Shown here: positions 40,046-48,539 of the stretch, piece by piece
Numbering within the stretch: the first letter of the stretch is position 1
Layout: each line of letters starts with the position of its first letter
NCBI RefSeq assembly: GCF_014529625.1
Contig: NZ_CP076039.1
Span: 3,286,001-3,350,000 of the forward strand
DNA length: 64,000 bases
Direction: 5' to 3'
Source: Candidatus Pelagisphaera phototrophica
Lineage (GTDB): Bacteria; Verrucomicrobiota; Verrucomicrobiia; Opitutales; Opitutaceae
Notes under the pieces: generated by a model
Seen by the model: the letters and a program-made list of their open reading frames with translations, nothing else
Database searches by the model: none
Told to the model about the DNA's origin: nothing
Translations under genes and position numbers: made by a program

Positions 40046-41692
40046 ATGGTCACCAATACAGGAGAATACGATTGCCTCATATTTGGAGGGGGGTTGGCAG
40101 GGTCTGTTCTCGCGTGGACCTTGATAGAGGAAGGTAAACGGCCCCTCCTCATTGGCAATACCGGAAAATCCCGATGCTCCCATGTGGCTGCAGGACTCAT
40201 CAATCCGATCGGAGGCAAGCGGTTAAACCTAGTTTGGGAAGCAGAGAGACATATTCTCTATGCTCGAAATTTTTACCTCCGACTCCAATCGAAATTCGAT
40301 CGCCAATATTACGCGGAACGAAGAATCGCCCGGATTTTTTCCGGCGACAAGGAGCAAAAGCTGTGGGATGCGAAGAAAAAAATAGTCGCGTACAAAAAAT
40401 GGACCTCACCACTTACCAAAGAGGATATTCCAGATGCTTGTAGTACGAAAGAGCTTTTTGGATTTGCCATAAAAGGGGCTGGAATTGTTAAGATTTCAGA
40501 ACTAATTGGAGACGTACACGAGGAGCTCGCTCAAAGAGACGCTATCGAAAATACTGACTTTGACTACCAGGATATCGGGTTTAAAAATGATCGTGTAACC
40601 TGGAGAAGTTCCAATGCTCCCATCGCTGTATTTACGGAAGGCCACCTCGCTACAGACAATCCTTGGTTTAAGTTCGTACCATACCGACCAGCCAAAGGAG
40701 TCATCGGCCGCATTAAGACCAATGTTCAGCTATCGGATACCATTATCATTCAAGGAAAGTTCCTCATTCCCAGGCAAGATGGATCAGCGATTGTTGGAGC
40801 TACATACAATTGGGAAGACAGGAGCGACGAACCCGACAGGAATGGAATAGCCGAAATCGAATCTTTCCTGAGAAAGCTCATGGGCAACCATTGGAGCTGG
40901 TTGGAGATTTTCGCTGGCGTACGACCTACAATTCCGGGGGCGATGCCGGCAGTTGGCCCACACCCAGAACAACGAAATTTATTTTCATTCAACGGATTCG
41001 GTAGTAAAGGTGCCACTCAAATTCCCATCCTCGCAGACGGACTTTATAGATTCATATGGGAAGGTAAGCCACTTCCTAAAGAGATCTTGCCCGCCCGATT
41101 CAAAAAAGAGCCAAATCCACTTTCCAAAAGGTGGATTGCAGTGGAGATCGCCCGTGATCGCGTAATGCGGCACCTTAAACCAGGTGACACTGCCATAGAT
41201 GCAACAACAGGGAATGGTCACGACACACTCTGGCTTGCCCAATCAGTAGGTCCTAATGGAGATGTATATGCATTCGACATACAAGAGTGCGCGATCGATA
41301 TTGCTAGAAAAAAAATCGACAATTTAAGTATCGAAACCCAAACTACATTTCTAAAGGCCTGCCATTCTCGAATGATGAGCCAACTACCCTTAAACATCAA
41401 GGCCAAGGCAATACTCTTCAACCTCGGCTACCTGCCCAAAGGAGACAAGTCAATCGTCACGAGAATTGACACCACCATTTCAGCCTTGGACCAGTCCCTT
41501 ACGATTCTTCATCCCAATGGAATCATCAGTATCGTCATCTATCCTGGACATCAAGGTGGCACTTCAGAAGCTGACGGAATATTGAATTGGACCCAATCAA
41601 TCGACGACAGCTCATATGAAACGGAATTCGTATCCAACCCCTCAGGAAATCCGAAATCCCCCCATCTCCTTTTTATTCAAAAACGTGCCTAG
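40046..41692 (+). CDS. Fusion of FAD-dependent amine oxidoreductase and MnmM-type tRNA methyltransferase
   Basis: 548 residues, two domains. Residues 1-350 are a DAAO-type FAD oxidoreductase: LIFGGGLAGSVLAWTL binds FAD, AAGLINPIGGKRLN follows, and the late FAD/substrate motif GVRPTIPGAMPAVG is near 291-304. Residues 360-548 match B. subtilis MnmM (YtqB) motif by motif: AIDATTGNGHDTLWLA (384-399), FNLGYLPKGDKS, VIYPGHQGG and the end SPHLLFI. MnmM methylates 5-aminomethyluridine at the wobble base of tRNA; the FAD domain of MnmC removes the carboxymethyl group that precedes this. Joined, the two would perform both steps, as MnmC does in Gammaproteobacteria but with a non-homologous methyltransferase and reversed domain order. 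Domain calls are firm; the combined function is inference. Confidence 0.9.
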   Translation: MVTNTGEYDCLIFGGGLAGSVLAWTLIEEGKRPLLIGNTGKSRCSHVAAGLINPIGGKRLNLVWEAERHILYARNFYLRLQSKFDRQYYAERRIARIFSGDKEQKLWDAKKKIVAYKKWTSPLTKEDIPDACSTKELFGFAIKGAGIVKISELIGDVHEELAQRDAIENTDFDYQDIGFKNDRVTWRSSNAPIAVFTEGHLATDNPWFKFVPYRPAKGVIGRIKTNVQLSDTIIIQGKFLIPRQDGSAIVGATYNWEDRSDEPDRNGIAEIESFLRKLMGNHWSWLEIFAGVRPTIPGAMPAVGPHPEQRNLFSFNGFGSKGATQIPILADGLYRFIWEGKPLPKEILPARFKKEPNPLSKRWIAVEIARDRVMRHLKPGDTAIDATTGNGHDTLWLAQSVGPNGDVYAFDIQECAIDIARKKIDNLSIETQTTFLKACHSRMMSQLPLNIKAKAILFNLGYLPKGDKSIVTRIDTTISALDQSLTILHPNGIISIVIYPGHQGGTSEADGILNWTQSIDDSSYETEFVSNPSGNPKSPHLLFIQKRA

Positions 41693-41703
41693 CCGTCCAT
41701 TTC

Positions 41704-43902
41704 CTATTCAAACAGTTCTTTCTGATCTGTGTTCTTCACCAAATCTGGGTGAAAAGGAGCGTAGCGTTTCCTCCAGTCATCCATTTTTTTAATGTAGTAC
41801 TTCGGATCATACGGAGCTGTTTCTACATCGAAAAACTCCACTGGATTAGCCCGTTGCCAGTCTGTGGTTTGACCTTTTTCCTTAGGAGAAATATAGTAGG
41901 ATATACGATCTCCCATCCGAGCATTCTCTCCCAATTTCAACGCGACCTCCGCTGAAGCGCGCCTTGGTTTCCCTCCGGAATCGATCTTCTTTCTATACGC
42001 TTCTGGATTCTGGCTCAAAATCTCGGATTTCGCGAGACTCTTGACAGGGAAATCACTCTTTTCAATTTTGGACTCTATCTCAAGTGCGAGCGTTACTGGA
42101 TCTTCCTCAGAAGCCCCTAGTAGAAAACGAATCAGCTTTTGCGTGAGTGATCTTAAGAAAGGCTCTACACCGCGAGATCTCATTGCCGAGCCTCGGATGA
42201 TGACTTTGGCACCATCGTAAAGCGCGTAATTCTTCGCTTTGTAGCAAAACATCGCCTCGTAGCGACCGTCATATTCCAACTCTATTCCTTCAGGTAAAAC
42301 TTCTTGCGCCTGGCGAAGCAACCTTCCCGGATCGTCAAAGTATTCATTCGCCTCGACGTAAATACCATCTGTATCCGCTTCCAGAGGAGAGCACCCTACT
42401 CCTTCAAAAAAGGTTATGAGAGACAGGAGGATCTCCCGACCTTTTGCCGTCACTTCAGCGGCAAGGTTCGCATCGCCAAACCGAGCTCCCGCAAAACCCA
42501 GATAGCCATAAAACGAGTTTATGAGAACCTTGAAGCTAGTCTGCCGCGCATTGTATTCTGATGCCAATACCGAATCCTTCGATTCCTGAGCCAGCTTTTT
42601 AAACTTCATTCGATACTCACGCAACTGTCGTAACATGGGAATAAAGACCCCCTCTGTGTCTGGCTCGGGATTACGGCCAATCAAAAGCAACAAACTAGGA
42701 TAAAGAGAGGCGACATCGAAATGCAGCACTCGTTTGAAAACGCCATCCTTGAAACTCGCCGTATACCCTCCGGCAAATGTATGTGACTCGCTCGGGAATG
42801 GGCACGCTGCTTCCAAATGGAAGTACTTCTCCTGAAAAACGAGATCAACCTTACTTGCCGTACCCCTTAAACAAGCCTCCTGCAAGGTGGTGGGAAATGC
42901 TTTCGTTTGCTCGAAGTAAGTCGGGAGCAAACGGTCCGCGACCCCTTTGGTCTCCCTGAGATCGTCCCGCAAATAGCCCAAGAAACGATCACGATCATCC
43001 TCAAACATGTACTGAATATCTGAACCCTCAATGTAGACTCGATCTCCTCCATCATCAGGAGTCACTCCCATATATCGGGCTACGTCTTTCAGTCCGTACG
43101 ACATCAGTTCTCTCTTTGTGATGTCATGTATTTGAATAAGGATAAACGTATCCACAACTTCTCGACCGGGAAGGTCGCAGCGCGGATAGTCAATCCAACG
43201 TTCCGCCACCCTTAATCTACTGTTTCTAAAAGCCGCCTTCTGCCCAAACCGACCCCATTGCATAGGGACCTTCAATTTCTGACACCTACGTCTCAGATAC
43301 TCAAAATCGAATTTGAATATATTATGCCCCTCGACCACATCGGGATCCCAATCCTGGAACCGTTCGTTCAACTGGCACAACAAATTCCGTTCCGCCTCGT
43401 CCGTTCTTTCTGCAAGAACGAATGTTTCGAGTTTCTCCCCACATTGAACTCCAATCGCGAGTACCCGATCCTCTTTTCGTTTCGGATCACTGAAACCTCC
43501 CTTTTCTGAACAAGCAGTCTCGATATCCAGCTGCATTCGCCGCAATTCCAAAAACGGCATTTCTTCAAAAAGCCGTGTCTGATGGGAGAGCAAATACTGC
43601 TGCTCCAATTGACGTATCCAGTCTATGGAACCTGTTCGCCTCTTCTCTTTTACAAACTCGCGGTAATCCTCGATATCCTCGAACGCTACCAGATGATTAT
43701 AAGCCGCGCTTCCGGACAACGAAGTAACGGACGCACCGACAACAAGATCGCCGAGGGCGTTATCCATCGCCCACACGAAAGGTGAGAATCCGACAATTTC
43801 CGTTTTTCGAGCTCCCTCTCCGTCATCCCAAGCAAGATGAGTCTGTCCTTCAGGACTAATCCAAACGCCGCAAAACGCAGGTCCTGAATCCCCAACCGAC
43901 AT
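41704..43902 (-). CDS. Family B DNA polymerase
   Basis: 732 residues from ATG 43902, whose A overlaps the TGA of the preceding gene (TGATG), so translation is coupled. Exonuclease motifs are intact: LDIET (125-129), GHNIFKFD (192-199), YLRDD (311-315). Polymerase motifs are DVASLYPS (396-403), KVLINSFYG (459-466) and ADTDG (509-513, the metal-binding DTD). So proofreading and polymerisation should both be possible. Like E. coli Pol II, bacterial family B enzymes often serve in damage tolerance; this one is in an unusual setting. A frame extends upstream to 44046, but that part overlaps the membrane-protein gene. The C-terminal 130 residues are not a family I recognised. Confidence 0.9.
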   Translation of the reverse strand: MSVGDSGPAFCGVWISPEGQTHLAWDDGEGARKTEIVGFSPFVWAMDNALGDLVVGASVTSLSGSAAYNHLVAFEDIEDYREFVKEKRRTGSIDWIRQLEQQYLLSHQTRLFEEMPFLELRRMQLDIETACSEKGGFSDPKRKEDRVLAIGVQCGEKLETFVLAERTDEAERNLLCQLNERFQDWDPDVVEGHNIFKFDFEYLRRRCQKLKVPMQWGRFGQKAAFRNSRLRVAERWIDYPRCDLPGREVVDTFILIQIHDITKRELMSYGLKDVARYMGVTPDDGGDRVYIEGSDIQYMFEDDRDRFLGYLRDDLRETKGVADRLLPTYFEQTKAFPTTLQEACLRGTASKVDLVFQEKYFHLEAACPFPSESHTFAGGYTASFKDGVFKRVLHFDVASLYPSLLLLIGRNPEPDTEGVFIPMLRQLREYRMKFKKLAQESKDSVLASEYNARQTSFKVLINSFYGYLGFAGARFGDANLAAEVTAKGREILLSLITFFEGVGCSPLEADTDGIYVEANEYFDDPGRLLRQAQEVLPEGIELEYDGRYEAMFCYKAKNYALYDGAKVIIRGSAMRSRGVEPFLRSLTQKLIRFLLGASEEDPVTLALEIESKIEKSDFPVKSLAKSEILSQNPEAYRKKIDSGGKPRRASAEVALKLGENARMGDRISYYISPKEKGQTTDWQRANPVEFFDVETAPYDPKYYIKKMDDWRKRYAPFHPDLVKNTDQKELFE

Positions 43903-44243
43903 CAGAAAGGTCGAAAGTAGACCATGAACACCGCTATTCCAACCGAGACTACTAGGCCTGCTTGAATGAAGGATTTCGACTTCTTGTACGCCATTCCACC
44001 TAGACCCGAGACAAACAGCCAAGCCAAAATCTTCACAATGACCCAACCTTGCCCGAAATTGTTATTGTGCAACTTCGCCATTAACCCAAAACCTCCGACA
44101 AAGGCGATCAGGGCAAGGATCCCCGTAACGATCGCCATGATCTTCTTCTTGTGCTTTTGCGGGTTCGCTGCAATCGCAAAAGTTAATCCAGTCAGAAGGA
44201 TAATTGAAAAAACGTGTAAGAAATAATAGATCTTTGGATCCAT
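43902..44243 (-). CDS. Small membrane protein coupled to the polymerase gene
   Basis: 113 residues with about three or four hydrophobic helices (about 7-26, 35-55, 68-83, 93-110). No family was recognised with certainty. Short charged loops contain HKKK and KKSK. Its stop codon shares a base with the polymerase start, and the 336-base gap upstream has no other gene. It may simply be a neighbour, but the coupling implies equal dosage. Confidence 0.75.
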   Translation of the reverse strand: MDPKIYYFLHVFSIILLTGLTFAIAANPQKHKKKIMAIVTGILALIAFVGGFGLMAKLHNNNFGQGWVIVKILAWLFVSGLGGMAYKKSKSFIQAGLVVSVGIAVFMVYFRPF

Positions 44244-44337
44244 ACTACTACTAGTGGGTGTGTTTTCCGTGCGGTGGCAAACGTTAAAAATACCGGTTAA
44301 TCGGCATTTTTTCTCTGAGCAGTTTTAGAAGAAAAAA

Positions 44338-44524
44338 TCACGCGCCCCACCACAGTGCCGTACGCCAAAAGGCTCTCTGTCCTTGGTAAGTCCAAGTGGG
44401 CAACATCAGAACAAACTCTGCGGTCCGGTTTACGGCTGAGCATCCTTCATCCCTCACGTCTCCCGTCAAATTAAGGTCGGCAAAGAGCAGTTGATCAACG
44501 CCTCGAACACGGCCGGGCGCGTGA
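44338..44524. ncRNA. Candidate structured RNA closed by a 10-bp stem
   Basis: In the gene-free stretch 44244-44579, TCACGCGCCC (44338-44347) pairs perfectly with GGGCGCGTGA (44515-44524). Inside are a 5-bp hairpin CTTGG/CCAAG (44382-44396) and further partly paired arms (for example GCCGT with ACGGC). The total length, about 187 bases, is that of 6S-type RNAs, but no 6S, tmRNA, RNase P or SRP signature was found. On the minus strand the same region has a 65-codon open frame without a start codon (44338-44535), so a protein-gene remnant is an alternative. Strand is not established. Confidence 0.4.
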
Positions 44525-44579
44525 ACCTTGGGAAACTAGGGAACCCACCTCCGTGGTCAATAGGAATGCCTGTAAATCT

Positions 44580-45092
44580 TTACTTTTCTTTCTTTTTTGA
44601 CGCTGCCCATAGGTAATACACCCCACGATACAAGTATATGGAAATCAATAAGTTAACAATTACCACCCGTAATGTATAGCCAACCGCCATTTCCAATTCC
44701 GGCGACGGGACTACCAGAATAAGAAATCCAGCTATTCCAACCACGAAGTCCCAGAAGCGCTTAGGGGAATGCGTTGCCAACGCTGTTAACGCAAAGAACA
44801 GCCACGCAATGCCCACCACCAGAGAAGCCGTCATAAATCTATCTCCAGCCCCAATCGTTTCTCGATTAGACTTAATCAACCCGGCAACCAAAAGCAGAGC
44901 CTGATTAAAGAGGACAAAGCAGGAAACCAGTAAAACGGAAAGCTGCCATGAGGCGGGAAGAGCATCCTTCCCCATTGGGATCTTCGCAGCCAGCGCACAT
45001 CCTGCAGAACAATGGCGATGTTCCAGTATTAGAGCAGCCCCGCAAATCAGGCAGACTTTTTTCTCTTTCGATCTCTCGGACTTCTCCTTCAT
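44580..45092 (-). CDS. Membrane protein with N-terminal zinc-ribbon-like motif
   Basis: 170 residues. A highly charged start is followed by CLICGAAL and HCSAGC (about residues 14-32), a CxxC...CxxxC pattern likely to bind zinc. Four membrane helices follow (about 50-70, 85-105, 115-130, 140-160), ending in a Lys-rich tail. It begins inside the end of the DUF2017-like gene (ATGA, 4-base overlap) and is the last gene of the proS-clpS operon. Function unknown. Confidence 0.75.
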   Translation of the reverse strand: MKEKSERSKEKKVCLICGAALILEHRHCSAGCALAAKIPMGKDALPASWQLSVLLVSCFVLFNQALLLVAGLIKSNRETIGAGDRFMTASLVVGIAWLFFALTALATHSPKRFWDFVVGIAGFLILVVPSPELEMAVGYTLRVVIVNLLISIYLYRGVYYLWAASKKKEK

Positions 45093-45538
45093 GGGTCCAT
45101 TCGCGAAATTATCAGCTCTTGCAGACTCGCAAATAAAACATAGGCTCCGTATCCACTTTCCTGTTCATTGGTTAACTCGGACAGTCTCAATTCACCACTC
45201 TCAAGTAGCTCATCATCTATACTCGCTAGGGTCGACTCCCGCAGCTTTAAACGGATTACGGTGCATCCTTTTAAAACCAAGTCCACATCTTCCTCATCGA
45301 CAGTAGCTCTACCGGTTTCCATGAAATCGTCGTCAAAAAGTTCTGCTATCGCTGTAATGTCTTTTCTTTGAGAATTGAGAAGATCCCTCGACCAAAAGTC
45401 GGTCATGATTTCATCATCCCCCGGGGCCCCGTTTGGCGTTGCCAGTTCTTCTCCCAGTTCAAGCAAAAAACCTCGCACATACTGAACAATCGGGCGAATC
45501 GCATCGGCATCTATTCTAAATTCAAGCTGACGACTCAT
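45089..45538 (-). CDS. DUF2017-like acidic protein downstream of clpS
   Basis: 149 residues, strongly acidic, mostly helical by composition, no membrane segment. It starts 17 bases before the clpS stop and overlaps the next gene by 4 bases. In Actinomycetota, DUF2017 proteins are typically encoded directly after clpS; the position, size and composition fit that family, but the assignment rests on context more than on motifs. A likely role is control of ClpS-dependent proteolysis. Confidence 0.55.
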   Translation of the reverse strand: MSRQLEFRIDADAIRPIVQYVRGFLLELGEELATPNGAPGDDEIMTDFWSRDLLNSQRKDITAIAELFDDDFMETGRATVDEEDVDLVLKGCTVIRLKLRESTLASIDDELLESGELRLSELTNEQESGYGAYVLFASLQELIISRMDP

Positions 45539-45833
45539 TCTTCTCCAGGATCGCGGTTAAATGCCATTCTTGCAATTGATACAAATAGGTTTCCGCCTTT
45601 TCCCGCTCCCCTGTCCAGACGACTGAACGGCCAAGCTCGTGCACTTCCATCATATGCGCTTCAGCATCACCACGGGACATTCCCAACACCTTTTTGAACA
45701 CCATCGTTACATATGACATCAAGTTGACTGGATCATTTAAGACGATTACATTCCAAACACCCGATAGTTCCGTTGTACTATCAATGCTAGTTTCAGGGGC
45801 GAAGGAACCGCCACCACCAATGAGAGACACCAT
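45522..45833 (-). CDS. clpS: ClpS adaptor protein
   Basis: 103 residues. ClpS delivers N-degron substrates to the ClpAP or ClpCP protease. The core motif is VIVLNDPVNLMSYVTMVFKKVLG, followed by AHMMEVHELGRSVVWTG with the substrate-pocket residues and AETYLYQL at the ClpA-binding side. The N-terminal tail is Gly/Ser-rich, as usual. It begins two bases after the proS stop codon, so expression follows proS. Confidence 0.92.
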   Translation of the reverse strand: MVSLIGGGGSFAPETSIDSTTELSGVWNVIVLNDPVNLMSYVTMVFKKVLGMSRGDAEAHMMEVHELGRSVVWTGEREKAETYLYQLQEWHLTAILEKNESSA

Positions 45834-45835
45834 CT

Positions 45836-47605
45836 TTATGAAGAATTCTTCTCACGTATCGCTGAAGCCACTACTTCTACGACCTCATCAATCGCTACTT
45901 TCCGGATATCATCTTCAATTCTCCATTTCAATTCGACAATGCCTTCTTTCAATCCACGCCCGCCAATCGTGACCCTCAACGGAATCCCAATTAGATCGGC
46001 ATCCTTAAATTTAACTCCCGGACGTTCGTCCCTATCGTCCACCAAAACATCGGCTCCTTCCGACTCGGCCGCGACACCAATCTTTTCCGCCAAGTCTGCA
46101 GCCTCTTCCATTCCTGGATCAAGGACCGTGATAACAACCTGATAAGGAGCCACACTCCAAGGCCAAACGATACCCCATTTATCGCGAGACTGCTCGATTA
46201 CCGCCTGAACCGTCCTAGAAACACCAATACCATAACACCCCATGACGGCTGGCTTTGTTTGCTTTTCAGAATCATGGAATTTCGCACCCCAAGATTCGCT
46301 CTCACTAAATTTGGTCCCCAGCTTGAAAATGTGCCCCACCTCAATAGCCCGAGCGATTTTTAGCGGTTTCCCCGACTTGGGGCAGGGCTCGCCGGGTTTT
46401 ACCTGGCGAAAGTCACCGAAGTTATCGATGTCCAAATCCCTCTCAACATTTACGTGCTTTAAGTGAAATCCATCTTTGTTCGCTCCCGTCACTCCATTGC
46501 CAATAAGACGGATCGCATCATCAGCGAATACTCCATCCAACTGATCGTGCTGCTTGATCGTCCCATTTACCACTCCAAGGCTTCCCGGCTTCGCACCCAT
46601 GACTGATTCAATTTCATCTGGGGTTGCCGGCCGGACAAACTCATACCCTAAACTCCCAAGCTTAGATTCCTGCAAGTCGTCACAACCACGAATCACAATC
46701 GCGAACAATTTGTCGTCACCCACATAGAGCAGCGTTTTGTACTGCCTTGCTGCGGCAACCTTATAAGGCTCCTTGGCGAGAGCATTAATCGTAGTCGCTC
46801 CAGGAGTTTCAAATTCTACTACCTCCCCTTCAGGAGCTTCGACAGAAAGACCGTCCGGCACAATCCCACTCGTCGCCTTCTCTACATTGGCAGCGTATCC
46901 ACTTTCCTCACAATAAACGACATCATCATCCCCCACTTCAGCCGGCACCATAAACTCGTGGGAAAATGCTCCACCCATGATACCCGTATCGGCTTCCACT
47001 GAGATGAATGTCAGTCCGCATCGAGCGAAGAACTTTTCGTAAGCCGCCGCCATTTGATGGTAGGTTTCCTCTGCCTTTTCATCACTCTCGTCGAAACTGT
47101 ACCCGTCCTTCATGATGAATTCACGAGCTCGCATCAATCCGTAGCGAGGGCGAATTTCATTTCGGTACTTAGTCTGGATTTGATAGAATGTTTTACCCAA
47201 ATCTCGATAACTTGAAATCTCCGATCCGATTAATGGAGTAATCACTTCTTCATGCGTCGGACCCAAAACGTATTGCGGGTCCTCAGAAATCTTCGCGTCA
47301 GCTCCAGCGCTGCTGACCGAGTACATCACTTCGCGAACCGCATTCCAGCGAGGCCCCGCCTTCCATTGCTCTGCGGGAAGTACCGCTGGCATAAGGAGTT
47401 CGATCGCCCCTGCAGCGTTCATTTCCTCGCGGCATATCTGCGAAACCTTATCCAAGACCCGCTTGCCGAGTGGAAGAAAAGCGTAGAGGCCCCCTCCAAT
47501 CTTGCGAACCAAACCCGCACGTAGCAGCAACTTATGCGATTCGATCTCCGCTTCGGCAGGACTTTCTTTAAGCGTGGGAATGTAGGCTTTGCTCCAATAT
47601 TGCAT
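45836..47605 (-). CDS. proS: Prolyl-tRNA synthetase
   Basis: 589 residues, the bacterial-type size with a YbaK-like editing insertion (about residues 240-390). Class II motif 1 is near LPLGKRVLDKV; motif 2 has RYRNEIRPRYGLMRAREFIMKDGYSFD-type residues (TKYRNEIRPR near 140, FIMKDGYSFD); motif 3 is MGCYGIGVSRTVQAV. The anticodon-binding domain occupies the C-terminal 100 residues. It charges tRNA-Pro. First gene of the proS-clpS-DUF2017-membrane protein operon. Confidence 0.98.
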   Translation of the reverse strand: MQYWSKAYIPTLKESPAEAEIESHKLLLRAGLVRKIGGGLYAFLPLGKRVLDKVSQICREEMNAAGAIELLMPAVLPAEQWKAGPRWNAVREVMYSVSSAGADAKISEDPQYVLGPTHEEVITPLIGSEISSYRDLGKTFYQIQTKYRNEIRPRYGLMRAREFIMKDGYSFDESDEKAEETYHQMAAAYEKFFARCGLTFISVEADTGIMGGAFSHEFMVPAEVGDDDVVYCEESGYAANVEKATSGIVPDGLSVEAPEGEVVEFETPGATTINALAKEPYKVAAARQYKTLLYVGDDKLFAIVIRGCDDLQESKLGSLGYEFVRPATPDEIESVMGAKPGSLGVVNGTIKQHDQLDGVFADDAIRLIGNGVTGANKDGFHLKHVNVERDLDIDNFGDFRQVKPGEPCPKSGKPLKIARAIEVGHIFKLGTKFSESESWGAKFHDSEKQTKPAVMGCYGIGVSRTVQAVIEQSRDKWGIVWPWSVAPYQVVITVLDPGMEEAADLAEKIGVAAESEGADVLVDDRDERPGVKFKDADLIGIPLRVTIGGRGLKEGIVELKWRIEDDIRKVAIDEVVEVVASAIREKNSS

Positions 47606-47654
47606 CTTTCAAAACCTACCAAATGACCCCGCGTATTTCGACGCGCAATGAAAA

Positions 47655-48413
47655 ATGACCGCTATTTCAACCGATCGTGCTTTATCTCGGGCTCAATTAG
47701 GTTTGGCTAGCCCCCTAATGAATAACGAGAGCCAAACGCCAGACTCGAAAAGATCACCAGTCGATCGCAAGCCTTGGCCGATGTGGCCGATCGCAGTTTC
47801 GATTCTTTCATTCATGGTCTTTTACACTTGGTTCCAGTTCACCTTCCGCAAAACGGAAAAACCGTACGAGCCTAGCAGGGCGATGCAGGAAAGGGTCATA
47901 CAAGCCGCAAAAAAGAATCTATACGACTGGTACAGCCTGGCCGTAACCCAAATTTCTCCCATTTCAATTTCAGGAAGCGCCACAATCATCCCCAAAGTCC
48001 GGGGAGAGCCATTGGAGAATGAACTACCCTCTCAGATCGTTTACTACCTTCCGAGAAAGCCGATTCTAATTCCCAAGACTACAGGATTGAATTCCGATTT
48101 GGCTTTTAGAACAGCCGAACCCCTTACCATCGCATTGGAAATGCCGGAAGCATTTGCCGATAGCCCACTCTTTCGTCTTACGGCGCTTTACAAGGAGGGG
48201 GATCTTATTCTCCTCGCGGAAATGCGGGTCGAAAATGAAGCGAGCCTAGCGCAATTAAGCTCCGAGGGGGGGCTGAAGACGCTCCATCTTTCAATAGACA
48301 CACAACCGATCGCTACGGAAAAAATAGCCGTACAACTTTTCACTACAGAAAAAACCTATCACTGGCAGGTAGAGCAATTGAGAGAGGGTATCCCCCTTTC
48401 TTCCGAATCTTAA
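47655..48413 (+). CDS. Membrane-anchored protein of unknown function
   Basis: 252 residues (231 if the ATG at 47718 is used). One membrane helix near residues 43-60 (WPIAVSILSFMVFYTWF) follows a Pro/basic stretch, so the N-terminus is cytosolic and about 190 residues are outside the cytosol. The exported part is beta-rich with no Cys and no recognised domain. It is divergent from proS and precedes argA by 126 bases. Confidence 0.7.
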   Translation: MTAISTDRALSRAQLGLASPLMNNESQTPDSKRSPVDRKPWPMWPIAVSILSFMVFYTWFQFTFRKTEKPYEPSRAMQERVIQAAKKNLYDWYSLAVTQISPISISGSATIIPKVRGEPLENELPSQIVYYLPRKPILIPKTTGLNSDLAFRTAEPLTIALEMPEAFADSPLFRLTALYKEGDLILLAEMRVENEASLAQLSSEGGLKTLHLSIDTQPIATEKIAVQLFTTEKTYHWQVEQLREGIPLSSES

Positions 48414-48495
48414 AAAGTGACGCCATTGGCCCAATCTTTCTTAGGCATTGTCATTATTGATTTCACTCTCATAACCAATGATATCTAAAAGGTCA

Positions 48496-48526
48496 CTATC
48501 GGTGCTTATACGTCCTTAACCGATAG
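48496..48526 (+). promoter_or_regulatory. Perfect inverted repeat just before argA
   Basis: CTATCGGT (48496-48503) and ACCGATAG (48519-48526) are 8-base arms separated by 15 bases, ending 13 bases before the argA start. The position over the ribosome site suggests an operator or a leader hairpin. It does not match the ARG box consensus. Confidence 0.45.
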
Positions 48527-48539
48527 CGATTAACGTAAC

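Noticed and set aside
44046-44243. Extension of the DNA polymerase frame to 44046
   Set aside because: The longer start overlaps the membrane-protein gene by 145 bases; the ATG at 43902 overlaps its stop exactly and fits coupled translation.
44338-44535. A 65-codon minus-strand peptide (ending WRTALWWGA) in the RNA candidate region
   Set aside because: No start codon and no ribosome site; kept only as an alternative explanation for the structured region.
44244-44579. 6S RNA, tmRNA, RNase P or SRP RNA identity
   Set aside because: None of the diagnostic sequences (tmRNA ends, GAGGAAAGTCC, SRP GGAAGGAAGC) is seen; only size and closing stem agree with 6S.
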